From contig NZ_CP058529.1 in assembly GCF_013401515.1 (NCBI RefSeq), positions 3,162,001-3,226,000 of the forward strand: DNA of 64,000 nt, written 5' to 3'. The position numbers were made by a program, and so were the translations under genes. Origin of the DNA: Halorarum halophilum (lineage in GTDB: Archaea; Halobacteriota; Halobacteria; Halobacteriales; Haloferacaceae). Below the pieces are notes generated by a model. It was not told the origin of the DNA, made no database searches, and saw only the letters and a list, made by a program, of their open reading frames with translations. Position 1 is the stretch's first letter; the number at the start of each line of letters is the position of its first letter. Of this stretch, positions 15,405 through 24,684 are shown piece by piece.

Positions 15405-15839
15405 TTACGTCGTTTCTTGATCGACGTCAGTAACGACTGGACACGAAGCGTTAAGCAATATCGACTGTGCGACGCTGCCAAACAGCGCTTTACCTGTGCG
15501 GGATCGTTTTCGAGGCCCGACGATGATGTATCGAGCGTCCTGTTCCTCTGCGTATCTCGTCACCTCCTCAGCGGCATCGCCAACGAGTCCCACCGCCTCG
15601 TATGGAACATCAAGGTCGGTTGCAGCCTCGGCAGCTGTTTCGGCCGCGACCGCACGAATCTGATCCATATCCAGCGGCTCTTCGGACTGTGCGCCTGAAA
15701 TCCCCAAGTCGAGAAACTCAGATCGCGTCAGCGCATACACTACGTGGACGGTATCGTCAAACGCCTTGGCAAGCGTTTCTGCTTCTCGAATAACCCGGGT
15801 GGACCGATCGGAATGATCCACTGCGGCGACGATTGCCAT
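15405..15839 (-). CDS. universal stress protein UspA family
   Basis: About 144 residues from the ATG at 15839. Longer in-frame starts up to 15929 add a sequence without Usp similarity. The Usp fold is clear: 'IVAAVDHSDRSTRVIREAETLA' (strand 1 and helix 1), 'VHVVYALT', 'VGLVGDAAEEVTRYAEEQDARYIIVGPRKRSRTGKALFGSVAQSILLNASCPVVTD'. The final segment contains the G-x2-G-x9-G-S nucleotide-binding pattern (here VGPRKRS...LFGSVAQSIL), so it is of the ATP-binding type. Such proteins usually modulate stress responses or bind transporters. It stands next to a secondary transporter locus. Confidence 0.87.
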   Translation of the reverse strand: MAIVAAVDHSDRSTRVIREAETLAKAFDDTVHVVYALTRSEFLDLGISGAQSEEPLDMDQIRAVAAETAAEAATDLDVPYEAVGLVGDAAEEVTRYAEEQDARYIIVGPRKRSRTGKALFGSVAQSILLNASCPVVTDVDQETT

Positions 15840-16301
15840 ATCCATGAATTCTCTATCCTGTTTCATTAGAGTGTCGGTCTCCGCAAAATACCCATCATGG
15901 AACCGACGAGCAATGGTTCCAGCGCTCACGGTTCAACAATGTTGTATTCACATGGGGAAGAGAGCCGATTGGATTACAAAACTACACATGTAATTCCTAG
16001 AATTTGGCCGCTGATCGAACTCCTGAGTTCCAATACTATTGAAAACAGCGCAAAACGTCGCTCTCAAGAGGCACTTCGACGAGGTTCCTCCAAGGCCGCC
16101 TCGTACTTATGGAATCGATCAACCGATCCACTCATGTGAGTTATAGTGTGAATACGGGGTACGGCCCCGCAGACGACTGACTTCTCATCAGGCGAGGCGT
16201 ACTACCGATAGCTCTGCAGAGATCATCGTTACAACTCTATCGAAAACTAAGCAAACGGCGCTCGAGTACGGCTGTTCTAAGGGAACGGGGGCGGGGTCGT
16301 C
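15840..16301. other. intergenic region with no convincing gene
   Basis: 462 bp between the UspA start and the TctA stop. A plus-strand 80-codon ORF (15897-16139) lacks codon bias and family resemblance. It probably holds the UspA promoter and the TctAB terminator. Confidence 0.4.
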
Positions 16302-17786
16302 CTAAGCCCGAAGGGCCCGTGCCGTCGGCAGAAGTATCGTCACAACGCTCAGGAGGAGGATGACCAGTGCGAGGGGGCTGGTGAGGAATACGTCGGGTGA
16401 GCCTCCTGAGAGGGCCAGCGACCGACGTAGATTCACCTCTGCGATCGGGGCGAGGATCAATCCGAGAACCATGGGCGCTAATGGGTACCCACGGAGACGC
16501 ATCGCGTATCCGAGTAACCCTGCACCGAGCATCACCCACGCATCGAAGAGATTCCCACGAAGGGCGATCGCGCCGATGACACAGAGCAGCAGGATGATCG
16601 GCCAGAGGAACTGCTTCGGGATATTGATCAACCGCGCCCAGTAGTTGGCCCCAAGTAGCCCTACCAGCAGGATAAACACGTAGATCATAAAGAACCCGAC
16701 AAAGATCGTGTAGAGGAGTTCAGGTTCGTCCTGGTACAGGCCTGGTCCTGGGTTCACGTCGTGCACTAACAGCGCACCGATGAGGATTGCCGAGACGGAG
16801 TCACCAGGAATGCCGAGCGTCAACGTCGGGATTAGCGCGCCACCGGTGCTCGCGTTATTGCCGGACTCGGCTGCGGCGACGCCTCGAACGTTTCCGTCCC
16901 CGAACGACGGGACCGCATCCTTGATCCACCGTGTCGCTTCGTTGTATGTGATGAACGCTGCAATATCACCACCTGCGCCGGGAATCGCTCCGATGAGCGC
17001 TCCGAGAATTCCCGACCCAGTACTCACGGGCGCGATTGCCCGTAAATCCGACAACGACGGGAACAGACCCGTGATCTCTTGGTCAATCGTCTCTTGATCC
17101 TCGTCGATTCCGCCAGCGTATTTCCGAAGTCCCTCGGCGATTCCGAACAGTCCGATCATTACGGCGATGAACTCCACTCCGGTGAGTAGTTCGGGGGTGT
17201 TGAACGTGAACCGGTGATACCCCATGATCGGATCGATTCCGACGGTCGCAACTAACATTCCGAGCAGGCCGGAGATCATCCCCTTAGTGAGCGAATCTCC
17301 GCTCACACTGGCGATGATCGTCAGCCCGAAGATTGCGAGCGCGAAGAACTCCGGCGACCGGAAGTTCAGTGCCGCGTTTGCAATCACGGGTGAGAAGAAC
17401 ATCAACGCGATGACGCTTATCACGCCCCCGATGAACGAGGCGACCGTGCTGACCCGGATTGCGCGTCCAGCATCACCGTTCTGTGACAGCGGATATCCAT
17501 CGAAGATCGTAGCCGCCGCCGAAGGGGTTCCGGGCGTGCGAATCAGGATTGCTGGGATCGACCCTGCGTAGACCGCCCCTCCGTAGATACCCAGTAGCAG
17601 CATCATCCCGTTCGCCGGTTCCATTGTGAACGTGAATGAGAGCAACACGGCAATGGTCATCGTCGCCGTCATTCCGGGGATCGACCCCATGAGAATCCCC
17701 AGAAGGATTCCGATGAACATCAACCCGATAACGACGGGGTCCAGCACGTTGACGAATCCTTGTGCAATATACTCCAGTACCATCAA
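16302..17786 (-). CDS. tctA: tripartite tricarboxylate transporter large permease, TctA family
   Basis: 494 residues with 11-12 hydrophobic segments. The N-terminal signature 'IGILLGILMGSIPGMTATMTIAVLL' and the mid-protein repeat 'LIGAIPGAGGDIAAFITYNEA' are the two G-x-x-P-G-motif segments of TctA. It works with TctB and an external binding protein (TctC) to import a carboxylate using the ion gradient. Its start overlaps the tctB stop by four bases (17783-17786, ATGA), so the two are translationally coupled. Confidence 0.93.
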   Translation of the reverse strand: MMVLEYIAQGFVNVLDPVVIGLMFIGILLGILMGSIPGMTATMTIAVLLSFTFTMEPANGMMLLLGIYGGAVYAGSIPAILIRTPGTPSAAATIFDGYPLSQNGDAGRAIRVSTVASFIGGVISVIALMFFSPVIANAALNFRSPEFFALAIFGLTIIASVSGDSLTKGMISGLLGMLVATVGIDPIMGYHRFTFNTPELLTGVEFIAVMIGLFGIAEGLRKYAGGIDEDQETIDQEITGLFPSLSDLRAIAPVSTGSGILGALIGAIPGAGGDIAAFITYNEATRWIKDAVPSFGDGNVRGVAAAESGNNASTGGALIPTLTLGIPGDSVSAILIGALLVHDVNPGPGLYQDEPELLYTIFVGFFMIYVFILLVGLLGANYWARLINIPKQFLWPIILLLCVIGAIALRGNLFDAWVMLGAGLLGYAMRLRGYPLAPMVLGLILAPIAEVNLRRSLALSGGSPDVFLTSPLALVILLLSVVTILLPTARALRA

Positions 17787-18298
17787 AACACCACCCCCAG
17801 CGGAATCTGGGGAAGCAGCCTGGAGACGGGGATGATTCCCTCGGGCAGTCGCACCAGGAAGATGCGGCCGAAGATATAGAAGAGCAGGATGGGCACGCCG
17901 ATCGAGAGAGCAACGAGGAACGGCGTTGAGCGGATTTGTGAGTAATAGAGCAACGCGGGCAGGAACAGCATCGAGCCAACCAAAAACCCGGTTATCGGCA
18001 TTAGCACGACGTATGCCACGAGGAGGATGAGCACGATAACCGGTGGTCCATAGTTGAAGTCAGCCGTCTCAAGTTCGGTTTCCGTTCCGCTCAGGATCTC
18101 GGCAACCCCGAATACGATAATCCCGGCGGAGATGAGAATCGGGAAGAACCCGGGACCGACCAATCCCTGATCGGGGAATCTGCTCGCAGCAAAGATGACT
18201 ACGAACGAGAAGAGTACGAATCCCACGGTAAGGGGGTTCGACGAGAGTGCACTTGCGGAGGTTCGGTCAACCACCTCAACTATCCGTTGTTTAATCAT
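17783..18298 (-). CDS. tctB: tripartite tricarboxylate transporter small permease, TctB family
   Basis: 171 residues, four hydrophobic helices, including 'PLTVGFVLFSFVVIFAASRFPDQGL' and 'GFFPILISAGIIVFGVAEIL', the arrangement of TctB small permeases. It is the first gene of the tctBA operon. The 198-bp gap to the divergent MBL gene would contain both promoters. Confidence 0.85.
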   Translation of the reverse strand: MIKQRIVEVVDRTSASALSSNPLTVGFVLFSFVVIFAASRFPDQGLVGPGFFPILISAGIIVFGVAEILSGTETELETADFNYGPPVIVLILLVAYVVLMPITGFLVGSMLFLPALLYYSQIRSTPFLVALSIGVPILLFYIFGRIFLVRLPEGIIPVSRLLPQIPLGVVF

Positions 18299-18496
18299 GA
18301 GTATCCCACGCTCGTGTCACGAACTCACGGAAGATGACTGTATAAATGTACTGGTACTGCCGCCTATGGACGGTTTCGGCCACATTCTCCCCAACCATTG
18401 CCACCACTGAACTACAACCGACCCAACCAGTTAACGAATTGATTCTTCGTGCAAGCAGTTGCCCCATCGCTAGCCTTATTAGGATAATATCACTAC

Positions 18497-19183
18497 ATGC
18501 ATTCGTATATGGGTCTCAGTAGCGTACTCGAGGGAATCGACCAGATACAGTTCGAGCACGTACGCGTGTTCGTGTTGAAGGATGTGCCAGAGGAAGGGCA
18601 GATTACACTCGTCGACACGGCGTTCGATGAGAACGGCGAGGAGCTCGTCGAAACGCTACGATCAGAGTACGGAACCGTCGATCGGGTAATCCTCACACAC
18701 GGAGATCACGGCCATCACGGGGGTCTCGCCCATGTCGTGGAGGCATTCTCGCCCGAACTCCTGATGCCGGCGGACGAGACGAAACTCTACACCCACCTCG
18801 AAGAGGAGGGGATCGACATCGAACCTGACGTCGCCTACGAAGACAATGATGTGCTCGAGGGGAATATCCGTGTTATCCAGGTTCCCGGACACACGGAAGC
18901 GACCTCCGCCCTGCTCCTCGAGGATCGAGACATCCTCATTTCAGGTGACTCGCTGGATGGTGCTGACCGCGGCGGGCTGCCGGCTGGGTATCTGCTCCCC
19001 CCGCCGGCGCTGTTCAACGACAACCACGAGGATGCTGAACTCAATCTCTACAACCTGCTGAAGTACGATTTCGACACCCTGCTGGTCTTTCACGGTTCCC
19101 ACGTGTTCGAGGATCCGAAGGGGAAACTCGACAACTTCCTCGCCGAGCGCGAATGGAACGAGTGGGATCCTCGGACGGACTGA
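18497..19183 (+). CDS. metallo-beta-lactamase-fold hydrolase
   Basis: 228 residues. The metal-binding motif appears as 'THGDHGHHGGL' (HxDHxxH-type, about residues 69-77). A further His is in 'QVPGHTEATSALLL', the Asp in 'LISGDSLDGAD', and a His in 'LLVFHGSHVF'. Members hydrolyse thioesters, lactones or glutathione adducts. Its position among TctABC, RraA and dehydrogenase genes suggests it could open a lactone or thioester intermediate of the same catabolic route. The substrate is not determinable from sequence. Confidence 0.85.
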   Translation: MHSYMGLSSVLEGIDQIQFEHVRVFVLKDVPEEGQITLVDTAFDENGEELVETLRSEYGTVDRVILTHGDHGHHGGLAHVVEAFSPELLMPADETKLYTHLEEEGIDIEPDVAYEDNDVLEGNIRVIQVPGHTEATSALLLEDRDILISGDSLDGADRGGLPAGYLLPPPALFNDNHEDAELNLYNLLKYDFDTLLVFHGSHVFEDPKGKLDNFLAEREWNEWDPRTD

Positions 19184-19504
19184 TTCGGTAGTTTCCATAG
19201 AACGTGCTGGCGGCCTGAATTCCGTCATTATCTTCCGCCTGCCGTAGTCGAACTGTTCTCAACGCGTCCCCGCTCCTTCGTAGCGGGTAGTCTTGAAGGG
19301 GGAGTCGGCACGCTTCGAACCCCCTGTAGTTCCGGGTGCGTTAACAGTCATGGCGCCAGTGGTAACCTGCTACCAAGTACGGGATAGTGTCCTCGGAAAT
19401 CGTCCAGATCAGAACCGTTCTCCCTGGCAATTCCACGCAGAGAAGCACAAGACGGCCCTGGTCGATTTTCTTGGCACGCTGCATATCGCCGGGAAGAATG
19501 TGCG
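19184..19504. other. 321-bp intergenic region
   Basis: This lies between convergent genes (MBL plus strand, dehydrogenase minus strand). It contains only low-quality ORFs. I recognise no repeat or RNA gene in it. Confidence 0.4.
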
Positions 19505-20548
19505 TTACTCGCGCAGGACCGAGACGTCGAAGACGGGTTTGCAGGTGTCGCCAGCCAGGAATGATTTGAACGCCTCATCGGCCTCAAGCAGGCTGAATCG
19601 ATCGTCGAGGAACGTCTCGTGGTCGACGTCTCCCGAGGCAATTAGACGGAACGCGCGGACGAAGTCTTGGTACATTGCGCTGTAGGTGCACTGGATGTCG
19701 ACCTCCGCCCGGACCAAGGGGGTATAGGACATCGTCGTCTCGCCGGGCTGGCCCACAAGTACGATCTGGCCGCCCTTCCGAACTTCCTCGGCGGCCATCG
19801 ACAGTCCGGAGGGATGGCCAGTCGTATCGAAGACAACGTCGTACCCGATCCCGTCGGTGTACTCCGCTCGGTACGACTCAAGGTCCGTCTCCTCGATGTT
19901 AATCGCGGGGAACCCGAGTTCCTCTGCAAGTGGGAGTCTGTAGCGGGTGTCCGGATTGATACCAGCAACAGTGACCTCCGCACCCTGTGCGTCTGCGACC
20001 TGGGCGGTGAGCAAACCGATCGGACCGGGTCCTGCGACGAGAACGTTGTCGCCCGCACCGACGCGCGAGTTCTCGATGACTGCACGGGTACTGACCGCGG
20101 TTGGCTCCGCAAGCGCGGCGTGTTGCGGCTCAACGTCGTCCGGGACCAATTGAAGCGACGTTTCGGGCGCGATGATGTAGCCCGCATACGCGCCATCGTG
20201 GTCGATTCCGGTGAGTTCGGTGTTCTTACAGATGTTCTCCATCCCAATCTGGCACTGGTAACAGTCGCCGCAGCCGTGGATCGGGCGTTCGACGACTCGC
20301 TCACCGGGGGAGAATTGCGTGACGTCGTCACCGACTTCGACGACTTTCCCCGTGTATTCGTGACCGATGATTGTTGGGGGATTCATCCGCTCGAACGCGG
20401 GCTTGAATTCATATATCCCGGCGTCACTCCCGCAGAGCCCAGCGTAGTCCACCGCGATCAACAACTCGTTCGACGCCGGTTTGGGCGTCGGGACGTCGAT
20501 GAGTTCCATACTTCCTGACTCGCGGCTGGTCTTTGCTAGCCCGCGCAT
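19505..20548 (-). CDS. zinc-dependent medium-chain dehydrogenase (alcohol/polyol dehydrogenase family)
   Basis: 347 residues. The catalytic zinc site is seen in 'GLCGSDAGIYEF' (Cys) and 'IIGHEYTGKVVEVG' (His-Glu). The structural zinc loop has four Cys residues: 'GCGDCYQCQIGMENIC'. The Rossmann motif 'VLVAGPGPIGLLTAQVADAQGA' binds NAD(P). This matches the sorbitol/threonine/galactonate-type MDR subgroup. The direction is divergent from tctC, and it probably oxidises the imported compound or a derivative. Confidence 0.88.
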   Translation of the reverse strand: MRGLAKTSRESGSMELIDVPTPKPASNELLIAVDYAGLCGSDAGIYEFKPAFERMNPPTIIGHEYTGKVVEVGDDVTQFSPGERVVERPIHGCGDCYQCQIGMENICKNTELTGIDHDGAYAGYIIAPETSLQLVPDDVEPQHAALAEPTAVSTRAVIENSRVGAGDNVLVAGPGPIGLLTAQVADAQGAEVTVAGINPDTRYRLPLAEELGFPAINIEETDLESYRAEYTDGIGYDVVFDTTGHPSGLSMAAEEVRKGGQIVLVGQPGETTMSYTPLVRAEVDIQCTYSAMYQDFVRAFRLIASGDVDHETFLDDRFSLLEADEAFKSFLAGDTCKPVFDVSVLRE

Positions 20549-20789
20549 ACAGGAGAAACAAGATTCACGTATTATAACGTTCCGGCATCAGGACAGCCGT
20601 TTACACACAAAGGTCGGTCACCCGGTTGAGGGTGCATGAACCAAGTTCCGACTCCCTACCTCGCTGAACGCGGTCCGAACCACCAGACAGCGGTGCAGAT
20701 GAGGAGTAAGAAAGTCCCCCTTCGGTCACGGTATCAACTTCTATTCATGAGTAAGGTTTAATATACATGGTCTAAAATGGGGGACTGGT

Positions 20790-21788
20790 ATGGTAGCAGA
20801 TGACGGCGGTCAGAGCGCACTGAACAGACGAAACTTTGTAAAGACGGTCGGAACCGCAGGCCTCGTGTCAACGGCGGGGTGTCTCGACCAGCTCAGTGGG
20901 GAACAATCGTGGCCAGCGCGTCCCGTCGAAATCATCGCGCCGTGGTCGGCAGGTGGCGGTGCCGATCGAACCAGCCGCGCTGTCGCCGACGCGGCCGAGA
21001 ATCACACTGAGGTCTCGTGGAACGTCAGTAACCAGACCGGCGGCTCGGGCTCCGTTGGGATGAACGCCGCTGCCAACGCCGAACCTGACGGACACACACT
21101 CGGTTGCACTGCGCCCGAAATCGCTCTGTTCGAGCACCTCGGGATCGCTGATCTCAGCCCCGACGACATCACGCCGATTATGCAGTACACGGAGTTCCCG
21201 GCAGCGCTCATCGTCCACCAGGACTCCGAGTTCGGGTCAGTTGACGACTGGCGATCCTACGGTCAGAACAATACAGTTCAGATGGCGAACTCGGGATTCG
21301 GATCCTCATGGCACATGGCCGCGGCGGGTATCGCCAGCGAGGCGGGTATCCAGGTCGAACACATCTCCTACGAGGGTGCAGCCCCCGCGATGACTGCCGT
21401 CGCCAATGGCGAGGTCGACTGTACCGCGGTTGGGGCAGCCGAAGCGGCACCCCAGGTTCGAGACGGCAATCTGAAGGCCCTTGGTGTCGCGTTCAATAAG
21501 CAAGTCGACGCACTCCCCGACACGCCGACGCTGGCGGACGAAGGGCTCGACATCGAAATCGGCTCCTGGCTGGCACACTTTGCTCCGGCAGACATCTCCG
21601 ATGATGTCAAGCAAAATCTCGTTGACGTGTACAGTTCGGTGTACGAAGACGATAGCTTCGTGCAGTTCATGGAGAACAACGATTTCATCCGCGTTCAGCG
21701 AAGCGGTGACGAACTCACGCAGTTCCTCAACGACCAGTACGAGTTCTACGGCCAACTCGTCAACGAACTGGGCATCGAGAAGCAGTAA
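20790..21788 (+). CDS. tctC: tripartite tricarboxylate transporter substrate-binding lipoprotein, TctC/Bug family
   Basis: 332 residues. The N-terminus carries a Tat motif (NRRNFVKTVG) and lipobox 'STAGC', so it is exported folded and lipid-anchored. The Bug fold is marked by 'WPARPVEIIAPWSAGGGADRTSRAVAD', 'GSGSVGMNAAANAEPDGHTLG', 'FGSSWHMAAAGIASEAGIQVEHISYEGAAPAMTAVANGEVD'-type segments. The Tct binding protein delivers a carboxylate to TctAB, which is encoded 3 kb upstream. Together they make a complete tripartite carrier. It is followed by an RraA-like gene in the same direction. Confidence 0.9.
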   Translation: MVADDGGQSALNRRNFVKTVGTAGLVSTAGCLDQLSGEQSWPARPVEIIAPWSAGGGADRTSRAVADAAENHTEVSWNVSNQTGGSGSVGMNAAANAEPDGHTLGCTAPEIALFEHLGIADLSPDDITPIMQYTEFPAALIVHQDSEFGSVDDWRSYGQNNTVQMANSGFGSSWHMAAAGIASEAGIQVEHISYEGAAPAMTAVANGEVDCTAVGAAEAAPQVRDGNLKALGVAFNKQVDALPDTPTLADEGLDIEIGSWLAHFAPADISDDVKQNLVDVYSSVYEDDSFVQFMENNDFIRVQRSGDELTQFLNDQYEFYGQLVNELGIEKQ

Positions 21789-22079
21789 GCGTCCGCGTTC
21801 GATCGGTCCGATTCGTTTTCACACTGCTTTCGAGGGGAGTCAGCACCATTATCAACCGAACAATCCAGAGAGGTTCTGACTTGACTGTCAGTCTAGCGTT
21901 CGACGAGATCGAAGATGTTTGCCCGTATTCGGAGTATCTGCGGGTAACGGAGACGCTGCGTGTTCGAGTATCGCCGTCTCTTCAGAAGCGTGCCGTCGAC
22001 TGGTTTTCGAACCGGGATGAGGTGCGTCACCCTGGCCATCACCGGTGGATTTATTGATGCTGTTTCCATCGGCGAACGT

Positions 22080-22769
22080 ATGCACACGGTCGAACCGAAT
22101 ATCGAGCGGCAGGACCGCGATCTCGTCGAATCATTCGAGGAGATTCCGAGTACGATCGTCTCTGATGTGACCGGCAATATCGGGCTCACCATGGATTCAG
22201 GGATTCGACCTGCATTCGACGGGGTCGAGATGGCCGGCTCCGCGGTCACGGTCAAAGCGGCCCCGGGCGATAACCTGATCATCCACAAGGCGATCACGAT
22301 GGCCGAACCTGGGGACGTACTGGTCATCGATTGTGATGGCTACACGGATACCGGGCATATCGGAGAGCTCATGAGTCGGTCTTGCCAGGCGAACGGGCTT
22401 TCGGGGCTCATCATCGACGGTGCGTACCGTGACAGCCGCGATATCGCCGAGATGGAGTTCCCGGTGTATGGTCGGGGTGTGAACCCCCAGGGACCCCTCA
22501 AGCAGGATCCAGGATCGATTAACGTCACGATCTCCTGCGGTGGCGTGAGCGTCGATCCCGGCGATATCGTCGTCGGCGACGACGACGGAGTGGCTGTCAT
22601 CCCTGGCCACGGCGCGGAAAAAGTCCTCGAACTTGCTCACCAGAAACTCGCTGCCGAGGATACGACTCGTGAGGAGGTCGAAGCGGGGGAATACCTCTAC
22701 GAGCTCAACGGCTACGACCAACTGTTTGAGGGGATGGAGGTCGTTGGCCCCGAGGACTCGATCCAGTAG
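22080..22769 (+). CDS. RraA-like protein (4-hydroxy-4-methyl-2-oxoglutarate/oxaloacetate aldolase family)
   Basis: 229 residues from the ATG at 22080. An upstream in-frame start at 21960 gives non-homologous residues. Motifs: 'IPSTIVSDVTGN', 'VTVKAAPGDNLIIHKAI', 'GDVLVIDCDG', 'GLIIDGAYRDSRDI', 'FPVYGRGVNPQGP', 'VDPGDIVVGDDDGVAVIP'. The last contains the G-D-x-x-x-x-D-x-D-G metal-binding motif of RraA/HMG aldolases, and 'IIDGAYRDS' holds the catalytic Arg/Asp. Active members cleave C4-substituted 2-oxo-dicarboxylates to pyruvate; others decarboxylate oxaloacetate. It is coupled to tctC and followed by IclR, supporting a catabolic role. Confidence 0.85.
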   Translation: MHTVEPNIERQDRDLVESFEEIPSTIVSDVTGNIGLTMDSGIRPAFDGVEMAGSAVTVKAAPGDNLIIHKAITMAEPGDVLVIDCDGYTDTGHIGELMSRSCQANGLSGLIIDGAYRDSRDIAEMEFPVYGRGVNPQGPLKQDPGSINVTISCGGVSVDPGDIVVGDDDGVAVIPGHGAEKVLELAHQKLAAEDTTREEVEAGEYLYELNGYDQLFEGMEVVGPEDSIQ

Positions 22770-22953
22770 CTGACAGAGTTCGAGCGGTCGAAGCGATTCT
22801 AGACGAATTGATTGGCGGAAAGACCTCGTTCCACGGTTCTCCCCAGGCCCATAGCGTCGGCACTCTCGGGGAATAGAGTAACTACTCACGTCTGATTTCA
22901 ATATTGTTGCAATCCCTCGACGGGCTTAAGAGGACGTAACAAAATCACTTTGC

Positions 22954-23730
22954 ATGGCAGATTCGGACGAATCGGGCGGACGGGGGCTGAAGAGCGTGGA
23001 ACGATCCTTTGAGATCATCGAATACCTCCGCCAAGTCGACAGTTCGACGCTCTCAGAGACGGCCGAGGACCTCGATCTCGCAGTGAGTACGGCGCACATC
23101 TACCTCACGACCCTCCTCAAAACTGGCTATATCGTCAAGGAGGGCAACGAATACCGGTGCAGCTTCGAGTTCCTTCAGACAGGCGGCGAACGTCGGGACG
23201 AGATGGCCTTGTACCAGGCGGCCAAACCGCAGCTCGACGAATTGCAGGAGGAGACCGGGGAACACACCAACGTCACTGTCGAGGAACGCGGTTACTCGGT
23301 ACAGCTCTACAAATCCCAGAGTCCGAAGTCGATCGACGATGACGCATCGCTCGGCGATCATTTTTACCTTCACCTAACCGCGACTGGTAAAGCGATTCTC
23401 TCGAAGTTCTCCGAGGAGCGTGTAACCGAGATCATCGATAGACGCGGGCTGCCGGCGCTGACTGATGACACCATCACCGACGAGGATGTCCTCCGCGAGG
23501 AACTGAAGGAGATTCGGGAGAGGGGCTATTCGATTAATCAGGGAGAGCATTTCCCTGGTGTCTGTGCCATCGGTACGGCGATCGTCTCCGAACCTGACGG
23601 AGCCCTCGGCGCAATAAGTATCAGCGGTCCCCTCAGCCGAATCACGCCTGAGCGAATCGAAGAGGAGCTCGCCCCGGCGCTGCTCAACACGAAGAACATT
23701 ATCGAGCTGAAAATCCGTCAGTACGAGTAG
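22954..23730 (+). CDS. IclR-family transcriptional regulator
   Basis: 258 residues. An N-terminal winged helix (residues 10-75, 'GLKSVERSFEIIEYLRQVD', 'LSETAEDLDLAVSTAHIYLTTLLKTGYI') is followed by the IclR effector domain ('LHLTATGKAILSKFSEE', 'GYSINQGEHFPGVCAIGTAIVS', 'LGAISISGPLSRI'). IclR proteins sense carboxylates or sugar acids and control adjacent catabolic genes, so this one is the probable regulator of tctC-rraA and neighbours. Palindromic CAATATTG (22898-22905) lies upstream, and a related ACAATA...TATTGT repeat (24704-24723) lies before the epimerase gene. Either could be an operator. Confidence 0.9.
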   Translation: MADSDESGGRGLKSVERSFEIIEYLRQVDSSTLSETAEDLDLAVSTAHIYLTTLLKTGYIVKEGNEYRCSFEFLQTGGERRDEMALYQAAKPQLDELQEETGEHTNVTVEERGYSVQLYKSQSPKSIDDDASLGDHFYLHLTATGKAILSKFSEERVTEIIDRRGLPALTDDTITDEDVLREELKEIRERGYSINQGEHFPGVCAIGTAIVSEPDGALGAISISGPLSRITPERIEEELAPALLNTKNIIELKIRQYE

Positions 23731-23787
23731 TTGAAGGCAGTCGGTCCTTAACCGACTCCGCCCGGGATTCAGCTCAGTTCGTACCGT

Positions 23788-24684
23788 TTACTTCGGGGGG
23801 CTTTCCCACTCGGATCCGTTATCCTGTGGCTCGTAGCCGAGCACAGCCTTCGCGTGCTCGATATCGAACCACCGAGCGTCGTTCCCACTGACCGCGTAGA
23901 AGGTGTCGTACGTGACGTCCTCGTCCTCGAGACAGCACTCCAAAAGGTTCGCAAAGTCGCGCTGGGATGTCCAGGATGCCTTTAGGCGCTTCTCCATTTC
24001 CTCATACTCTTGACTACCACGCTCCCACGAACCGGTCTGCGACTGGTCCCACACCTCGTCGTCGTCGACTTTGTACTCCTCACCACGGTCGACGCCGCGC
24101 TCGGCATCGCCGTACGGGTGATCGTACTCTTTCGTCCGCACGCTGGAGATACGAAGCGAGTAGACCTGATGGGGTGCACCGTCGCGACGAGCATGCGTCT
24201 GACCGATGTGCTCGCCGAACATCTTCGTGGCACCGTAGTAACCGTCGGGCTTCGGGAGCGTCTTGTGGGTGAGTCGAAGCGGTTCGTACTCGCTCGGATA
24301 ATCCTCCTCGTAGAGTTCTGGGGCGTGTTCCTCCTCGTACAACCCCATGATGCGCTGGGAGGACGCGAAGATGAGTTTCCCGACGTCGGCCTCCTTCATT
24401 GCTTTGAGGACGTTGTATGTGCCGACGATATTCGGCTCGATGACGTCCTCGAAGTCCGCACCTGCGTCGGATTGTGCAGCGAGGTGGATCACCGCGTCCT
24501 GCCCGTCGAAAGCTGGCCGGATCGCCTCGTAGTCGGTGATGTCCGCGACGTGCGTGTCGTATTCCGGATGGTCGTTCCGGTCCAGATACGTGAAGTCGTA
24601 CCGTTTCTTCTCAGCCAGGTAGTTGAGAATCGCTTCCCCGGCCTCGCCGAACGGACCCGTCACAAGAACGTTTTGCGCTGCCAT
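23788..24684 (-). CDS. NAD-dependent epimerase/dehydratase, uronate-dehydrogenase-like
   Basis: 298 residues from the ATG at 24684 (an upstream ATG at 24705 adds seven unconserved residues). Extended SDR features: 'VLVTGPFGEAGEAILNYL' (nucleotide-binding G-x-x-G-x-x-G), 'ADITDYEAIRPAFDGQDAVIHLAAQ', 'NIVGTYNVLKAMKEADVGKLIFASS' and the catalytic Y-x-x-x-K in 'YYGATKMFGE'. The order 'HLAAQ...NIVGTYNV...FASS' and short size fit uronate dehydrogenases that oxidise hexuronates to aldarolactones, which would pair well with the MBL hydrolase. The substrate assignment is inference. Confidence 0.8.
   Translation of the reverse strand: MAAQNVLVTGPFGEAGEAILNYLAEKKRYDFTYLDRNDHPEYDTHVADITDYEAIRPAFDGQDAVIHLAAQSDAGADFEDVIEPNIVGTYNVLKAMKEADVGKLIFASSQRIMGLYEEEHAPELYEEDYPSEYEPLRLTHKTLPKPDGYYGATKMFGEHIGQTHARRDGAPHQVYSLRISSVRTKEYDHPYGDAERGVDRGEEYKVDDDEVWDQSQTGSWERGSQEYEEMEKRLKASWTSQRDFANLLECCLEDEDVTYDTFYAVSGNDARWFDIEHAKAVLGYEPQDNGSEWESPPK

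Noticed and set aside
15897-16139. 80-codon plus-strand ORF between UspA and TctA
   Set aside because: No codon bias or recognisable motif, and it overlaps the UspA promoter region.
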